A DNA stretch of 26,083 bases, from positions 1 through 26,083 of the forward strand of contig JBCCCC010000027.1 in the NCBI GenBank assembly GCA_039033695.1. The letters run 5' to 3'. Positions 14,341-22,557 of this stretch are shown here, piece by piece. How positions within the stretch are numbered: position 1 is the first letter of the stretch; each line of letters begins with the position of its first letter. A program made the position numbers and the translations under genes. The notes beneath the pieces were generated by a model. It was not told the DNA's origin. It saw only the letters and a program-made list of their open reading frames with translations, and did no database searches. Source of the stretch: CALBPI01 sp039033695 (lineage in GTDB: Bacteria; Pseudomonadota; Gammaproteobacteria; Steroidobacterales; Woeseiaceae).

Positions 14341-14345
14341 TTCAT

Positions 14346-14389
14346 AATACGTAGATAAGGTCAAATCACCATCATGGATATTACGTATT
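14346..14389. promoter_or_regulatory. Inverted AATACGTA / TACGTATT pair
   Basis: AATACGTA (14346-14353) and TACGTATT (14382-14389) are exact inverted repeats separated by 28 bp. They lie just upstream of the candidate ncRNA on the minus strand. They could be an operator or the loop of a larger fold; a TATTAT -10-like hexamer overlaps the first arm. Confidence 0.3.
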
Positions 14390-14463
14390 GCACGGCGACT
14401 TTATGGCTCGCCAACTGCCGAAAACCCGAGCCCGCTCGGCGTTGGCCGTCTGACAACGCCCAA

Positions 14464-15687
14464 TCACGTGATTCGCAGCACTACTTCCCAAGCGATGAAC
14501 GCCAGACTCAGTATTGCACCGACAAGGGGCGACCAGCGCGGCAACCGGAACTGATGCTGATCAGCAGCACGGCCCTTGATTCGCCAAAGTGACAAATTCA
14601 CGCTAGCGAAAACCGCGAGCATGATCAGGGATGTCATGACCGCGAGCCCACCAAGACGGCCCACAAGTGCGAGCAGCATGATTGTGACACTCACACCGGC
14701 GGTGGCCAGCAACGGTGTGCGAGTGCGCGGGTTTACCTGTGCCAGGCGCGCTGACAACTGGCCGCGCGCAGCGAGGCCGTACAAGACACGCGAGGCCATA
14801 ACAATCTGGATCAAAGCGCCATTGATGATGGCAAACATGGCAATGACCCCGAGCAACAGGGGCTCGCGACCCGTATGCGCCTCGTAGAGCGCAACGATGG
14901 GTGCTGACGATGCGGATAGCTCCTGCGGGGGTAAGGTCAGTAAGGCACTGACCAGCAGCAATACATAAATGGCCGTCGCGACCACTAAGGCAAGCAGGAT
15001 CGCTCGCGGCATCGTTCGCCTTACATCCCGTACTTCTTCGGCGACATCGACCATGTCTTCGAAACCGATGAATGCATAAAACGACAAGGTTACGCCTACC
15101 AGGATGCCGCCCAGTGATGGCCCCGCACCAACCGGGACGAACTCGCGCCAGCGCGCAGGTAGCTCGGCGAACACGCCACCACCGACAATGATGACAGTCA
15201 ACAGCCCGCCGATCTCAATCACAGTGATTGCGGCGGCGACGGCGGCCGACTGGGCGATTCCCCATGCTGCCAGCGCACCGAGCGCAAACACGATGGCAAT
15301 GACGGCCAATTCGCGATCGATATCGATCACAGCCTGCAGGTAGCCCACAAAGCCATTGGTTAACGCTGCCGCCGATACCACACCCGATGCGACGACCAGC
15401 AGACCAACCGTCTTCGCCAGCCCATTGCTGTTGAACCCATTCTGCACATATAGTGCGGCGCCCGCGGCGCGCGGGTAACGAGCGGCCAGCTCGGCAAAAG
15501 AGCATGCCGTGAAACTGGCCACGATGGCTGCGATCAGAAATGACAATGGCGCACCGTAGCCCGCCGCGCCAGCAACCTCCCCCAGCAGCGCGTAGATGCC
15601 GGCACCGACGATTGTGCCAAGTCCATACAACACCAAAAGCGGCAAGTTCAGCGCACGGTGCAATGCGGGTTTGTCAGCGCGCATCAT
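14464..15687 (-). CDS. APC-family amino acid permease
   Basis: The protein has 407 residues and about 11-12 predicted membrane segments. TM1 carries the APC substrate-binding signature LYGLGTIVGAGIYALLG, and the loop after TM6 has IGFEDMVDVAEEVRD followed by RTMPRAIL. Both are typical of amino acid/polyamine/organocation antiporters or symporters of the inner membrane. The start at 15687 is chosen because ATG there overlaps the alcohol dehydrogenase TGA (ATGATG). The longer frame to 16062 is an antisense shadow of the dehydrogenase gene. The substrate cannot be read from the sequence. Pairing with an alcohol dehydrogenase suggests a joint catabolic or redox task but does not prove it. Confidence 0.9.
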   Translation of the reverse strand: MMRADKPALHRALNLPLLVLYGLGTIVGAGIYALLGEVAGAAGYGAPLSFLIAAIVASFTACSFAELAARYPRAAGAALYVQNGFNSNGLAKTVGLLVVASGVVSAAALTNGFVGYLQAVIDIDRELAVIAIVFALGALAAWGIAQSAAVAAAITVIEIGGLLTVIIVGGGVFAELPARWREFVPVGAGPSLGGILVGVTLSFYAFIGFEDMVDVAEEVRDVRRTMPRAILLALVVATAIYVLLLVSALLTLPPQELSASSAPIVALYEAHTGREPLLLGVIAMFAIINGALIQIVMASRVLYGLAARGQLSARLAQVNPRTRTPLLATAGVSVTIMLLALVGRLGGLAVMTSLIMLAVFASVNLSLWRIKGRAADQHQFRLPRWSPLVGAILSLAFIAWEVVLRIT

Positions 15688-16700
15688 TGCTCGACCAGCA
15701 GCACGTTGGCGCCACGGACAGAGTCGCGTTCTAGCGCGACCAATGCCGCATTCGCCTCGCGCAACGCATAGGTGTTGACGGTCGGTCGAATGGGAATACG
15801 TGCAGCGATAGGCAGATACGTCGCAATATCCTCGCCCGTAATATTCGCAACTGTCTTGATTTCCCGCTCCATCCACAAGTGTTTGCGATACGAGAGCTCG
15901 CGCAATACGCCGTGATCGGCATGCTCCTTGCGAATCGCATTGATCACTAACCGCCCGCCCGGCGCCAGGTTTGCCAGCGCCGCGATCACGGGCGTCCACG
16001 CCGGTGTCGTGTCGATGATTGCATCGAGCGGCCAAGGCGGCGCATCGTGCGTCTGCCCACACCAGTCGGCACCGAGACTCCTAGCGAACTGACGGCTCTC
16101 AGCATCACGTGCGAATACGGCGATCTTGCTATCAGGATATTCGTGGCGAGCCAATGGCAGCAGTAGATGCCCACAAGCGCCGAAGCCGGTCAAACCAAGG
16201 CGTCCGCCCCGGCGTAAGCCGGCCAGACGCAAGGCTCGATAACCGATGGCGCCAGCGCACAGCAATGGCGCGGCTTCTGCGTCGCTAAATACATCGGGGA
16301 TTCGGTATGCATAGCGTTCATTCACGGTCAAAAACGGTGCATAGCCGCCATTGACATCGCGGCCGGTCGCCCGAAACGCGGTGCTAAGATTTTCGCGCGT
16401 CGTGCCGTCTGACGCGTAGATCCAACCAACGCCGACTCGATCACCTAACCGAAAGCGCGTTGCCTGATCGCCTAATTCGTCGACACGGCCCACGACTTCA
16501 TGGCCGGGTATGACGGGCAGTTGACATGGCGCAGTGCGGCCCTCGATCTCGTCAAGCTCGGTATGGCAGACGCCGCAGGCACGCACGGCAATCCTGACCT
16601 CACCAATGCCAGGTACTGGGACCGGCACATCGCATTCGCGCAGTGGCCTGTCGTCGGTCGCCACCGACGTAATTCGGTCCAGCACCATTGCGCGCATCAT
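15684..16700 (-). CDS. Zinc-type alcohol dehydrogenase (MDR family) lacking structural-zinc cysteines
   Basis: The protein has 338 residues from the ATG at 16698-16700 (MMRAMVLD); a TTG at 16748 is the longer option. It is a medium-chain dehydrogenase related to bacterial AdhA. The catalytic-zinc ligands are C42 (CGVCHTELD), H67-E68 (GHEVVG) and C148. A Rossmann motif GLTGFGACGH follows at about 170. The lobe that normally carries four structural-zinc cysteines (CGxCxxCxxGxENLC) is here YASDGTTRENLS (about 95-106), shortened and with no cysteine. NGGYAPFLTV after it aligns normally. It would oxidise alcohols or reduce aldehydes with NAD(H). Its gene overlaps the downstream permease gene by 4 bases. 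Confidence 0.88.
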   Translation of the reverse strand: MMRAMVLDRITSVATDDRPLRECDVPVPVPGIGEVRIAVRACGVCHTELDEIEGRTAPCQLPVIPGHEVVGRVDELGDQATRFRLGDRVGVGWIYASDGTTRENLSTAFRATGRDVNGGYAPFLTVNERYAYRIPDVFSDAEAAPLLCAGAIGYRALRLAGLRRGGRLGLTGFGACGHLLLPLARHEYPDSKIAVFARDAESRQFARSLGADWCGQTHDAPPWPLDAIIDTTPAWTPVIAALANLAPGGRLVINAIRKEHADHGVLRELSYRKHLWMEREIKTVANITGEDIATYLPIAARIPIRPTVNTYALREANAALVALERDSVRGANVLLVEQ

Positions 16701-17209
16701 TCGCGTCACCGACTCACTACCTTTAAATACTGATTGCCGGGCGAGCAACCTGGGGCAACCTTACAAGGCCCGCGGCAGCGTCATATCGTGTGATGTACCT
16801 ATGCTAACGATTGGCCAGACACTGCCTGCGACTGCCCATGCTTGCCGGCAGCGTCTCTGCCGCTGTCACTCAGAAACCGGCCGAAGCTGGCCGCGCATGC
16901 TCTGTTGGCCGTGGGCGATCTACACCAATGGGATCGATACCCACGCTGGCAAGGGTGCGCGAAACTGCATCTGCGGCGAAGCGACCCTCCGCCACGTGCG
17001 AATCAGGCGAGTACATCGTCGTGGTTTCTACGCATAGCTACCGTCCGGGCGTCACTCTATCGTTGCCGTATTGGAATGAATCGCGTCTGCCATGCCAGGT
17101 AAGACTGCCCATCCGGATGGCCGTTGAATGCGCAATAGTCTATCGGAACTCACGATACGGTCGGCGATCTACTGGCCGACCAGCCAGAACACGCGGTTGA
17201 AAAGCTGAA
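16701..17209. other. 509-bp gap upstream of the ABC exporter
   Basis: No intact gene is supported. Overlapping plus-strand frames (16811-17200 among them) give no coherent protein. A short stretch near 17009-17050 (EYIVVVSTHSYRPGV) faintly recalls the C-terminal half of universal stress proteins, so a decayed gene is possible. The region must contain the divergent promoters of the dehydrogenase and the exporter, but no clear -35/-10 pair was found. Confidence 0.4.
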
Positions 17210-17956
17210 GTGGAGCTTCAATCGCCGGACACTGGTTACGATGCCCCGCCATCGAACGTCGTACTAAGCGCTCAAGGAGTCACCAAAGTCTATCTAAGTG
17301 GTGAGGTCAAGGTGTATGCGCTGCGCGGCATTGATTTCGATTTGTTCGGCGGTGAACTGGCGATATTTCTGGGTGCTTCCGGCAGCGGCAAATCCACACT
17401 ATTGAATATACTCGGCGCGCTGGATCGCGCAACAGATGGCCGCGTGATGTTTGGCGACCAAGACCTGTCGCAGGGTAATGATCGCGCCCTGACTCGATTC
17501 CGGCGTGAACACGTAGGCTTCGTCTTTCAGTTTTACAACTTGATCCCCAGCCTGACCGCTCGCGAGAACGTCTTATTGGTGACCGAGATTGCGCGCAAAC
17601 CTATTAGCGCGGAGGCAGCGCTCTCGCTGGTCGGCCTCGAGGATCGCATGGATCACTTCCCAGCCCAACTCTCGGGCGGCGAGCAACAGCGGGTGGCCAT
17701 CGCCAGGGCGATAGCAAAGCAGCCAGAGATCCTGCTGTGCGATGAACCCACAGGCGCACTCGATCGCCAGACCGGCATCATTGTTCTGGAGGCGATCCGC
17801 AATATCAATCGTGAGCTCGGCACAACAACGGCAGTCATTACGCACAACGTGGCGACCGGGGCCATGGCCGACCGCGTCATCACGCTGGCTGATGGTCAGA
17901 TTGAAACAATTCAAGTCAACGAAGCGCCGGTCGACCCCAGTCAAATTCATTGGTAG
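17210..17956 (+). CDS. ABC exporter ATP-binding protein (MacB/LolD type)
   Basis: This 248-residue ATPase has Walker A GASGSGKS (55-62), Q-loop Q107 in FVFQFYNLIPSLTARENV, signature LSGGEQQ (154-160), Walker B ILLCDEP (D178, E179) and H-loop H212. The VFQFYNLIPSLTARENV phrase and the overall length place it with MacB/LolD/DevA ATPases that power FtsX-type mechanotransmission permeases. The start is GTG at 17210 with a poor Shine-Dalgarno. The first 17 residues are a non-conserved extension, so a later start is conceivable. The 3' end abuts the permease gene, and the three genes to 21538 form one operon. Confidence 0.92.
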   Translation: MELQSPDTGYDAPPSNVVLSAQGVTKVYLSGEVKVYALRGIDFDLFGGELAIFLGASGSGKSTLLNILGALDRATDGRVMFGDQDLSQGNDRALTRFRREHVGFVFQFYNLIPSLTARENVLLVTEIARKPISAEAALSLVGLEDRMDHFPAQLSGGEQQRVAIARAIAKQPEILLCDEPTGALDRQTGIIVLEAIRNINRELGTTTAVITHNVATGAMADRVITLADGQIETIQVNEAPVDPSQIHW

Positions 17957-17961
17957 TGGCC

Positions 17962-20325
17962 ATGACACCGCTCAACATCAAACTCTGGCGTGGGTTGTGG
18001 CACATGAAGGGCCAGGTTCTGGCGATTGCACTCATCGTGGCATGCGGCAGTGGCGTCCTGATCATGTCGCTGTCGGTCCATCAGGCGCTGAGCGAGACAG
18101 CTGAGGCCTACTACGAGCGCAACCGGTTCGCTGACGTTTTTGCCAATGCCCGTCGTGCTCCGTTGGCAACTGCCGACCGCATCGCCACCATTGACGGTGT
18201 GAAGTCCGTGCAGACGCGCGTGGTCGGCAATGTGATCCTCCAGGTGGCTGGGGTGGAGGAGCCAGTCCAAGGTCGACTCGTTTCGCTGCCTGACCATTCG
18301 GCGCCTATACTAAACACATCTGTCTTGCGCAGCGGACGACTGCCCGAGCCCGGCCATGCCGACGAGGTGATGCTGTCGGAGCAATTTGCCGAAGCGAATG
18401 GGCTCTCGCCAGGCACGCGCTTTCATGCAGTGATGAATGGTCGCAAGCGACTATTGAAGGTTGTCGGTACCGCACTCTCACCTGAGTTCATCTATATCAT
18501 CGCACCTGGCGCCTTGATGCCAGACGATGAGCGCTACGGTGTGATGTGGATGCGACGCAGTGCCGTCGCCTCTGTATTCGATATGGACGGTGCGTTTAAC
18601 GATGTCTCGCTCAGCATAAGTCGCGAGGCGAATGTCAGCAAGGTAATTGATGCGTTGGATGTGCTGCTGGCGCCGTATGGTGGTACCGGCGCGATTGCAC
18701 GCAAGGACCAAGTATCCAATTGGTTCGTCATGAATGAGATCCAGCAGATCAAAACCATGGCTACGATTTTTCCGACCGTGTTTATGGCGGTCGCTGCATT
18801 CCTGACGAACATGCTTCTGATGCGGCTCATTGCCATAGAGCGCGGCGAGATCGGCTTGCTGAAGGCCAACGGCTACAGCAACTGGGCGGTAAGCTGGCAC
18901 TACCTGAAGCTTGCCGCGGTCGTGGCCGGACTCGGCGTGATCCTGGGTGTCGTGCTTGGGTACTACCTCGGGCGGCTAAACACGATGATGTACGCCGAGT
19001 CATACCGATTTCCCATTCTGATCTTCCGCGTCGAGATCTGGGTCGTCATTACTGCTGCCCTAGTCAGTCTCGCAGCTGCCGGTCTTGGCGCCCTGAATGC
19101 TGTGTCGCGCGTCGTCCGTCTTGCGCCCGCCGAAGCCATGCGCCCGCCGCAGCCGCTCTCATACAAGCGCTCTAAGCTCGCCAATTGGGGCCCCTACAAG
19201 AGCATTGATCAGGCAACCAGAATCGTGTTGCGACAAATCTCTCGCACACCGCTGCGCTCCGCGACCACGACTTTCGGCATTGGCGCCGGGATTGGCGTCA
19301 TGATCATGGCACTACAGTGGATTGATGCGATAGAGGAGCTACTGCATGTTCAGTACTTCGAAGCGCAACGTAACAATTTGACCATTGCGCTAAACGATCC
19401 ACGTGCTATGAGCACATTGTATGAAATTGAGAATCTGCCGGGGGTGATGCATGCCGAGCCATCACGAGGTGTCGATGCAGACCTACGCAACGGCACACGG
19501 ACACATCGTGGCAGCGTGGTCGGTATTGTGCCGGACGCACTGATGCAACCACTTTATGACAACCGCACAGGCGAACGCCCCATCTCCGGTGGCGGCATTA
19601 CCATTGGCCTTGCGTTGGCAAGAAAGCTCGACGTGACTGTTGGTGATTCGGTCACCATCTCGGTATTGACAGGCAGAAGACCCGTCGTAGCGTTACCGGT
19701 CGTAGACATTATCGAGACCTACCTTGGTATGCCGGCCTATATGCGGCTATCTGACCTAAACAAGCTGCTTGGCGATGCCCCTTCGTTCGATCTTGCTTAT
19801 CTGCAAGTTGACCGCGCACGCTTGGGCGAGTTTCACCGCGCGCTGCGCGAGGTGCCACTGGTCGCAGGCATCGCGGATCGCCACAACGCCATTAGCATGT
19901 TTGAACAAACGATTCAGGAAACCGTTTATATCTTCATCGCGTTTTACTCCGGGTTCGCGCTTCTGCTCAGCTTTGGTGTCTCCTACAACAGTGGACGTAT
20001 CGCACTATCGGAGAATGGCCGAGATCTGGCGACGCTGCGCGTGCTCGGTTTCACACGGAGTGAGACCGGCTATGTGAGTTTCGCCGAGACAGCATTTCTG
20101 GCACTCGCGGCCATACCAATAGGCTTCGGGCTCGGTTGGGGATTGTCGTCATTGGTTGGGCGGGCATTTGAGACCGAACTGTTTCGGCTGCCACCGGTAA
20201 TCACCACCGCGGTACTGGGTTGGTCGGCAGTCGTTGCCATTGCCGCAACGATCGGGGCATTGGCGCTCATCGTATCGCGTGTGGCCCGATTGGATCTAAT
20301 TAGCGTACTGAAGACTCGGGAGTAG
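17962..20325 (+). CDS. ABC exporter permease with two FtsX domains
   Basis: From the ATG at 17962 the protein has 787 residues. TTG 17950 and GTG 17956 are in frame and would overlap the ATPase stop. The order is TM1 at about 18-38 (VLAIALIVACGSGVLIMSL), a periplasmic MacB-like domain, and a first FtsX three-helix block at about 265-385. A second TM and periplasmic domain start at about 440, and a second FtsX block closes the protein at about 650-780. Such fused permeases, as in DevC/LolC-like exporters, work as a single chain carrying both halves. With the ATPase before and the HlyD adaptor after, the complex should move a substrate from the periplasmic side or membrane outward; the substrate is unknown. 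Confidence 0.9.
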   Translation: MTPLNIKLWRGLWHMKGQVLAIALIVACGSGVLIMSLSVHQALSETAEAYYERNRFADVFANARRAPLATADRIATIDGVKSVQTRVVGNVILQVAGVEEPVQGRLVSLPDHSAPILNTSVLRSGRLPEPGHADEVMLSEQFAEANGLSPGTRFHAVMNGRKRLLKVVGTALSPEFIYIIAPGALMPDDERYGVMWMRRSAVASVFDMDGAFNDVSLSISREANVSKVIDALDVLLAPYGGTGAIARKDQVSNWFVMNEIQQIKTMATIFPTVFMAVAAFLTNMLLMRLIAIERGEIGLLKANGYSNWAVSWHYLKLAAVVAGLGVILGVVLGYYLGRLNTMMYAESYRFPILIFRVEIWVVITAALVSLAAAGLGALNAVSRVVRLAPAEAMRPPQPLSYKRSKLANWGPYKSIDQATRIVLRQISRTPLRSATTTFGIGAGIGVMIMALQWIDAIEELLHVQYFEAQRNNLTIALNDPRAMSTLYEIENLPGVMHAEPSRGVDADLRNGTRTHRGSVVGIVPDALMQPLYDNRTGERPISGGGITIGLALARKLDVTVGDSVTISVLTGRRPVVALPVVDIIETYLGMPAYMRLSDLNKLLGDAPSFDLAYLQVDRARLGEFHRALREVPLVAGIADRHNAISMFEQTIQETVYIFIAFYSGFALLLSFGVSYNSGRIALSENGRDLATLRVLGFTRSETGYVSFAETAFLALAAIPIGFGLGWGLSSLVGRAFETELFRLPPVITTAVLGWSAVVAIAATIGALALIVSRVARLDLISVLKTRE

Positions 20326-20329
20326 CATT

Positions 20330-21538
20330 ATGAACGCCGCGAAGAAGAGACTCATGCTATGGCTGCTTATCGCAGGCGTAATGCTTGTGGCATTGGCTTT
20401 GGCGTTTCGCCCGACCGTGGTGATGACCGACATTGCGACAGCCGTGCGTGGCGAACTATTGGTCAGCGTTGATGAGGAAGGCGAAACCCGAATGCGCGAT
20501 GTGTTCGTCGTATCCGCACCGGTGGCCGGGCTCGCACAGCGTATCGTCTGGAGAGTCGGTGACAGTGTCACGGCAAACACCTCGGTGATTACCGAAATCG
20601 AACCAAGCGATGCAGATTTTCTAAACCCGCGTAGCCAGGCGCAGGCGGAGGCGACGCTCCAGGCCTCCCGCGCAAGCTATGAGCTGGCCGTTGCAGAGGT
20701 CGAGAGGGCCGAGGCTGAGCTGTCCTTCGCTCGCGAGGAAGTATTACGCGCCCGTGCGCTGATCGTCGATGGCGCCATTGCGACACGCGTGTTGGACGAC
20801 GCTGAGCGCACTTTTGCTACAGCACAGGCAACACTCAAGACGCAACAGGCTGCCCTGCAGGTACAGCGCTTTGAGTTGGAGCGCGCCAAAGCAGCGCTAA
20901 TCTCACCAAGCGGTGATGCACCCGATGGCGAGGCTTGCATGTGCATTCCCGTGAGCGCGCCAGTTTCCGGGCCAGTCTTGCGCGTCTTGCATGAGAGTGC
21001 CGGTATCGTTAGCGCGGGCGAACCACTGGTCGAGATCGGTGACCCCGGTTCGCTGGAGATCGTCGTTGACTTACTCTCAACTGATGCCGTCCGCGTGCGT
21101 CCCGGGCAACGCGTGATCATCGATGATTGGGGCGGGCCGATACCGTTGGCCGGTATCGTGCAACGGGTGGAGCCTTATGGCTACACACGCGTCTCATCGC
21201 TTGGCATTGAGGAACAGCGAGTTAATGTGGTCGTTGACTTCAGTCAGGCCGTCGATGTTGAGGCACGGCTCGGTCATGGATACCGTATCGTCGCCCGTAT
21301 TGTGCTCAGCGAGCAGACAGATGTCCTGACGGTGCCATTGACAGCGCTCTTTCGTGACAACCAGCAATGGGTAATCTTCGCAATCGAAAACGGTCGCGCT
21401 CGCCAACGCTCAATCACCGTTGGCGCACAAAACAGCTTCCGCGCGGTTGTTACCGAAGGGCTCAGCGAAGGCGAGCAATTTGTCGTTTATCCCAGCGAAC
21501 GAATCGAGGATGGCGTTCGCATAGCTGCACGTCCGTGA
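20330..21538 (+). CDS. HlyD-family periplasmic adaptor of the ABC exporter
   Basis: The 402-residue protein has an N-terminal membrane anchor at about 8-26 (LMLWLLIAGVMLVALALAF). A lipoyl half-domain (VSAPVAGLAQRIVWRVGDSV) follows at about 62-81, then a long alpha-helical hairpin at about 100-190 rich in A, E, Q and R. The second lipoyl half (VSAPVSGPVLRVLHESAGIV) and beta-barrel domains come next. The sequence EACMCIPVSAP places two cysteines just before the second lipoyl half, an unusual feature for these adaptors that could bind metal or form a disulfide. The ATG follows GGGAG at good spacing and lies 4 bases after the permease stop. An outer-membrane TolC-type partner is not encoded in this window. 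Confidence 0.9.
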   Translation: MNAAKKRLMLWLLIAGVMLVALALAFRPTVVMTDIATAVRGELLVSVDEEGETRMRDVFVVSAPVAGLAQRIVWRVGDSVTANTSVITEIEPSDADFLNPRSQAQAEATLQASRASYELAVAEVERAEAELSFAREEVLRARALIVDGAIATRVLDDAERTFATAQATLKTQQAALQVQRFELERAKAALISPSGDAPDGEACMCIPVSAPVSGPVLRVLHESAGIVSAGEPLVEIGDPGSLEIVVDLLSTDAVRVRPGQRVIIDDWGGPIPLAGIVQRVEPYGYTRVSSLGIEEQRVNVVVDFSQAVDVEARLGHGYRIVARIVLSEQTDVLTVPLTALFRDNQQWVIFAIENGRARQRSITVGAQNSFRAVVTEGLSEGEQFVVYPSERIEDGVRIAARP

Positions 21539-21618
21539 GGCCCGCGACGCGGGTCGCCACAATCGTATGTACCTGGCGTCGGCTATCGCTGATTGTCGTC
21601 CATGCAAACGCTACGCGA

Positions 21619-21978
21619 CTAAATATAAAGAAAACGAAACATTTTCTTTAGCTCCTGCTCGCCAACCGGCTCTTGCTGCGTCGAAATACGCACGACATTG
21701 CTCGCAGCATTCCAACTGAAACGCACCGGTTTCTCGTTCCGAAGCATATCGATGAGCGACGCTAACTGCCGGATATGCATCTCGATGGCGATATGCCCTT
21801 CCGGCTCCTGCTCCGGCGACGCTAGCGCTTGCGCATCCGGCACAAATGCAACGATAGCCAGCAATTGTTTGTCTTTGCCATAAAGATAAAGCAGTGCGTT
21901 GTCATTGATTCGACCGTCGGTAAACTGATTGTGTAGTTCGTATTGATACTTTGCAATGGTGTGGTTTTCTGAGGCCAT
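21619..21978 (-). CDS. Conserved-looking hypothetical protein (119 aa)
   Basis: From the ATG at 21976-21978 the protein has 119 residues. GGGAGT sits upstream at proper spacing, which supports this start over the longer 188-residue frame to 22185, whose extra part is low-complexity and polar. It is soluble and mixed alpha/beta, with phrases YLYGKDKQLLAIVAFVPDAQ and HIAIEMHIRQLASLIDMLRNEKPVRFSW. No cysteines, metal motif or signal peptide are present. No family is recognised. It is convergent with the ABC exporter operon, 80 bp from the adaptor stop. The compact fold-like composition and good start suggest a real gene. Confidence 0.7.
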   Translation of the reverse strand: MASENHTIAKYQYELHNQFTDGRINDNALLYLYGKDKQLLAIVAFVPDAQALASPEQEPEGHIAIEMHIRQLASLIDMLRNEKPVRFSWNAASNVVRISTQQEPVGEQELKKMFRFLYI

Positions 21979-22557
21979 TTTGACTCCCGTACTGGTGTTG
22001 CGTCGCTTTTCGTTGCCGGCGCGCTCATTGACATCCTTAACGAGCGACCCCGTCCCGACACTCGGCGTAGCCTTCGTTCCAGGCAGGTCCGCCTTCTCGC
22101 AGTCACCGAGCCGACCTGTCTTCTGTGGTTCGCGAGTCGTGCATGTCCCTGACGATTCGCAATCGGACGACTTGGGCCGCCACAATTGTCATGGCAAAGG
22201 CGACCATGCGCGATACGGGATTGCCGAAGCATGAGCTGGCTACCGCTCGCCCAGCTTCAGTAAAGACCTACTCCGTCAGAGCGTACCGTCTCCGAGACGA
22301 CCCATGTCGTGGCACTCGAAAAGTCGATCGACCAGATCAGTAACAGACTTCACATCTGGTTGAGCAAGGCACTGGGCGAGGAACACTGGCCACTTGCTGA
22401 TACACGGTGAACGTATCGCGATGAGCGGTGATGGCTTGCCATGATTAGCGTCTCGTCCGCCGACACGTGATGCCCTGGCGTTGGACAGCTGTCTGCGTCA
22501 TGCGCGTGCAGAAGGTTATGCGTTCACTCGCGAACGGCTAGCGGTTGAAAGATTGTG
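21979..22557. other. 579-bp gap, no gene seen
   Basis: Neither strand gives a convincing gene. On the plus strand a short frame around 22290-22405 reads as a plausible helical peptide (ALEKSIDQISNRLHIWLSKA) with no start context, which may be debris of a lost gene. The promoter of the 119-aa gene should lie near 22000 on the minus strand but has no clear hexamers. Confidence 0.4.

Larger units (their letters stand above)
13854..14463. other. 610-bp gene-free region with predicted RNA structure
   Basis: No coding frame is convincing. The region contains a strong minus-strand terminator at its left end, several nested complementary segments (listed under the candidate ncRNA), and a pair of inverted TACGTA-core sequences near the permease end. 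It shows none of the diagnostic sequences of tmRNA, SRP RNA or RNase P RNA that I could look for by eye. Confidence 0.6.

Noticed and set aside
15688..16062. N-terminal extension of the APC permease frame
   Set aside because: It lies antisense-free but fully inside the dehydrogenase gene in another frame on the same strand, has non-membrane composition, and the ATG at 15687 overlapping the dehydrogenase stop is the natural start.
16811..17200. 129-codon plus-strand frame with a faint Usp-like stretch
   Set aside because: The similarity covers about 15 residues only, and the rest is Arg/Ser/Pro-rich like a chance frame; at most it is debris.
21541..21553. CCCGC-GAC-GCGGG hairpin after the HlyD adaptor
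   Set aside because: The stem is only 5 bp and no T-run follows, so it is not a supported terminator.
21979..22185. 69-residue N-terminal extension of the 119-aa protein
   Set aside because: The extension is polar and low-complexity, and a good Shine-Dalgarno precedes the internal ATG at 21978.
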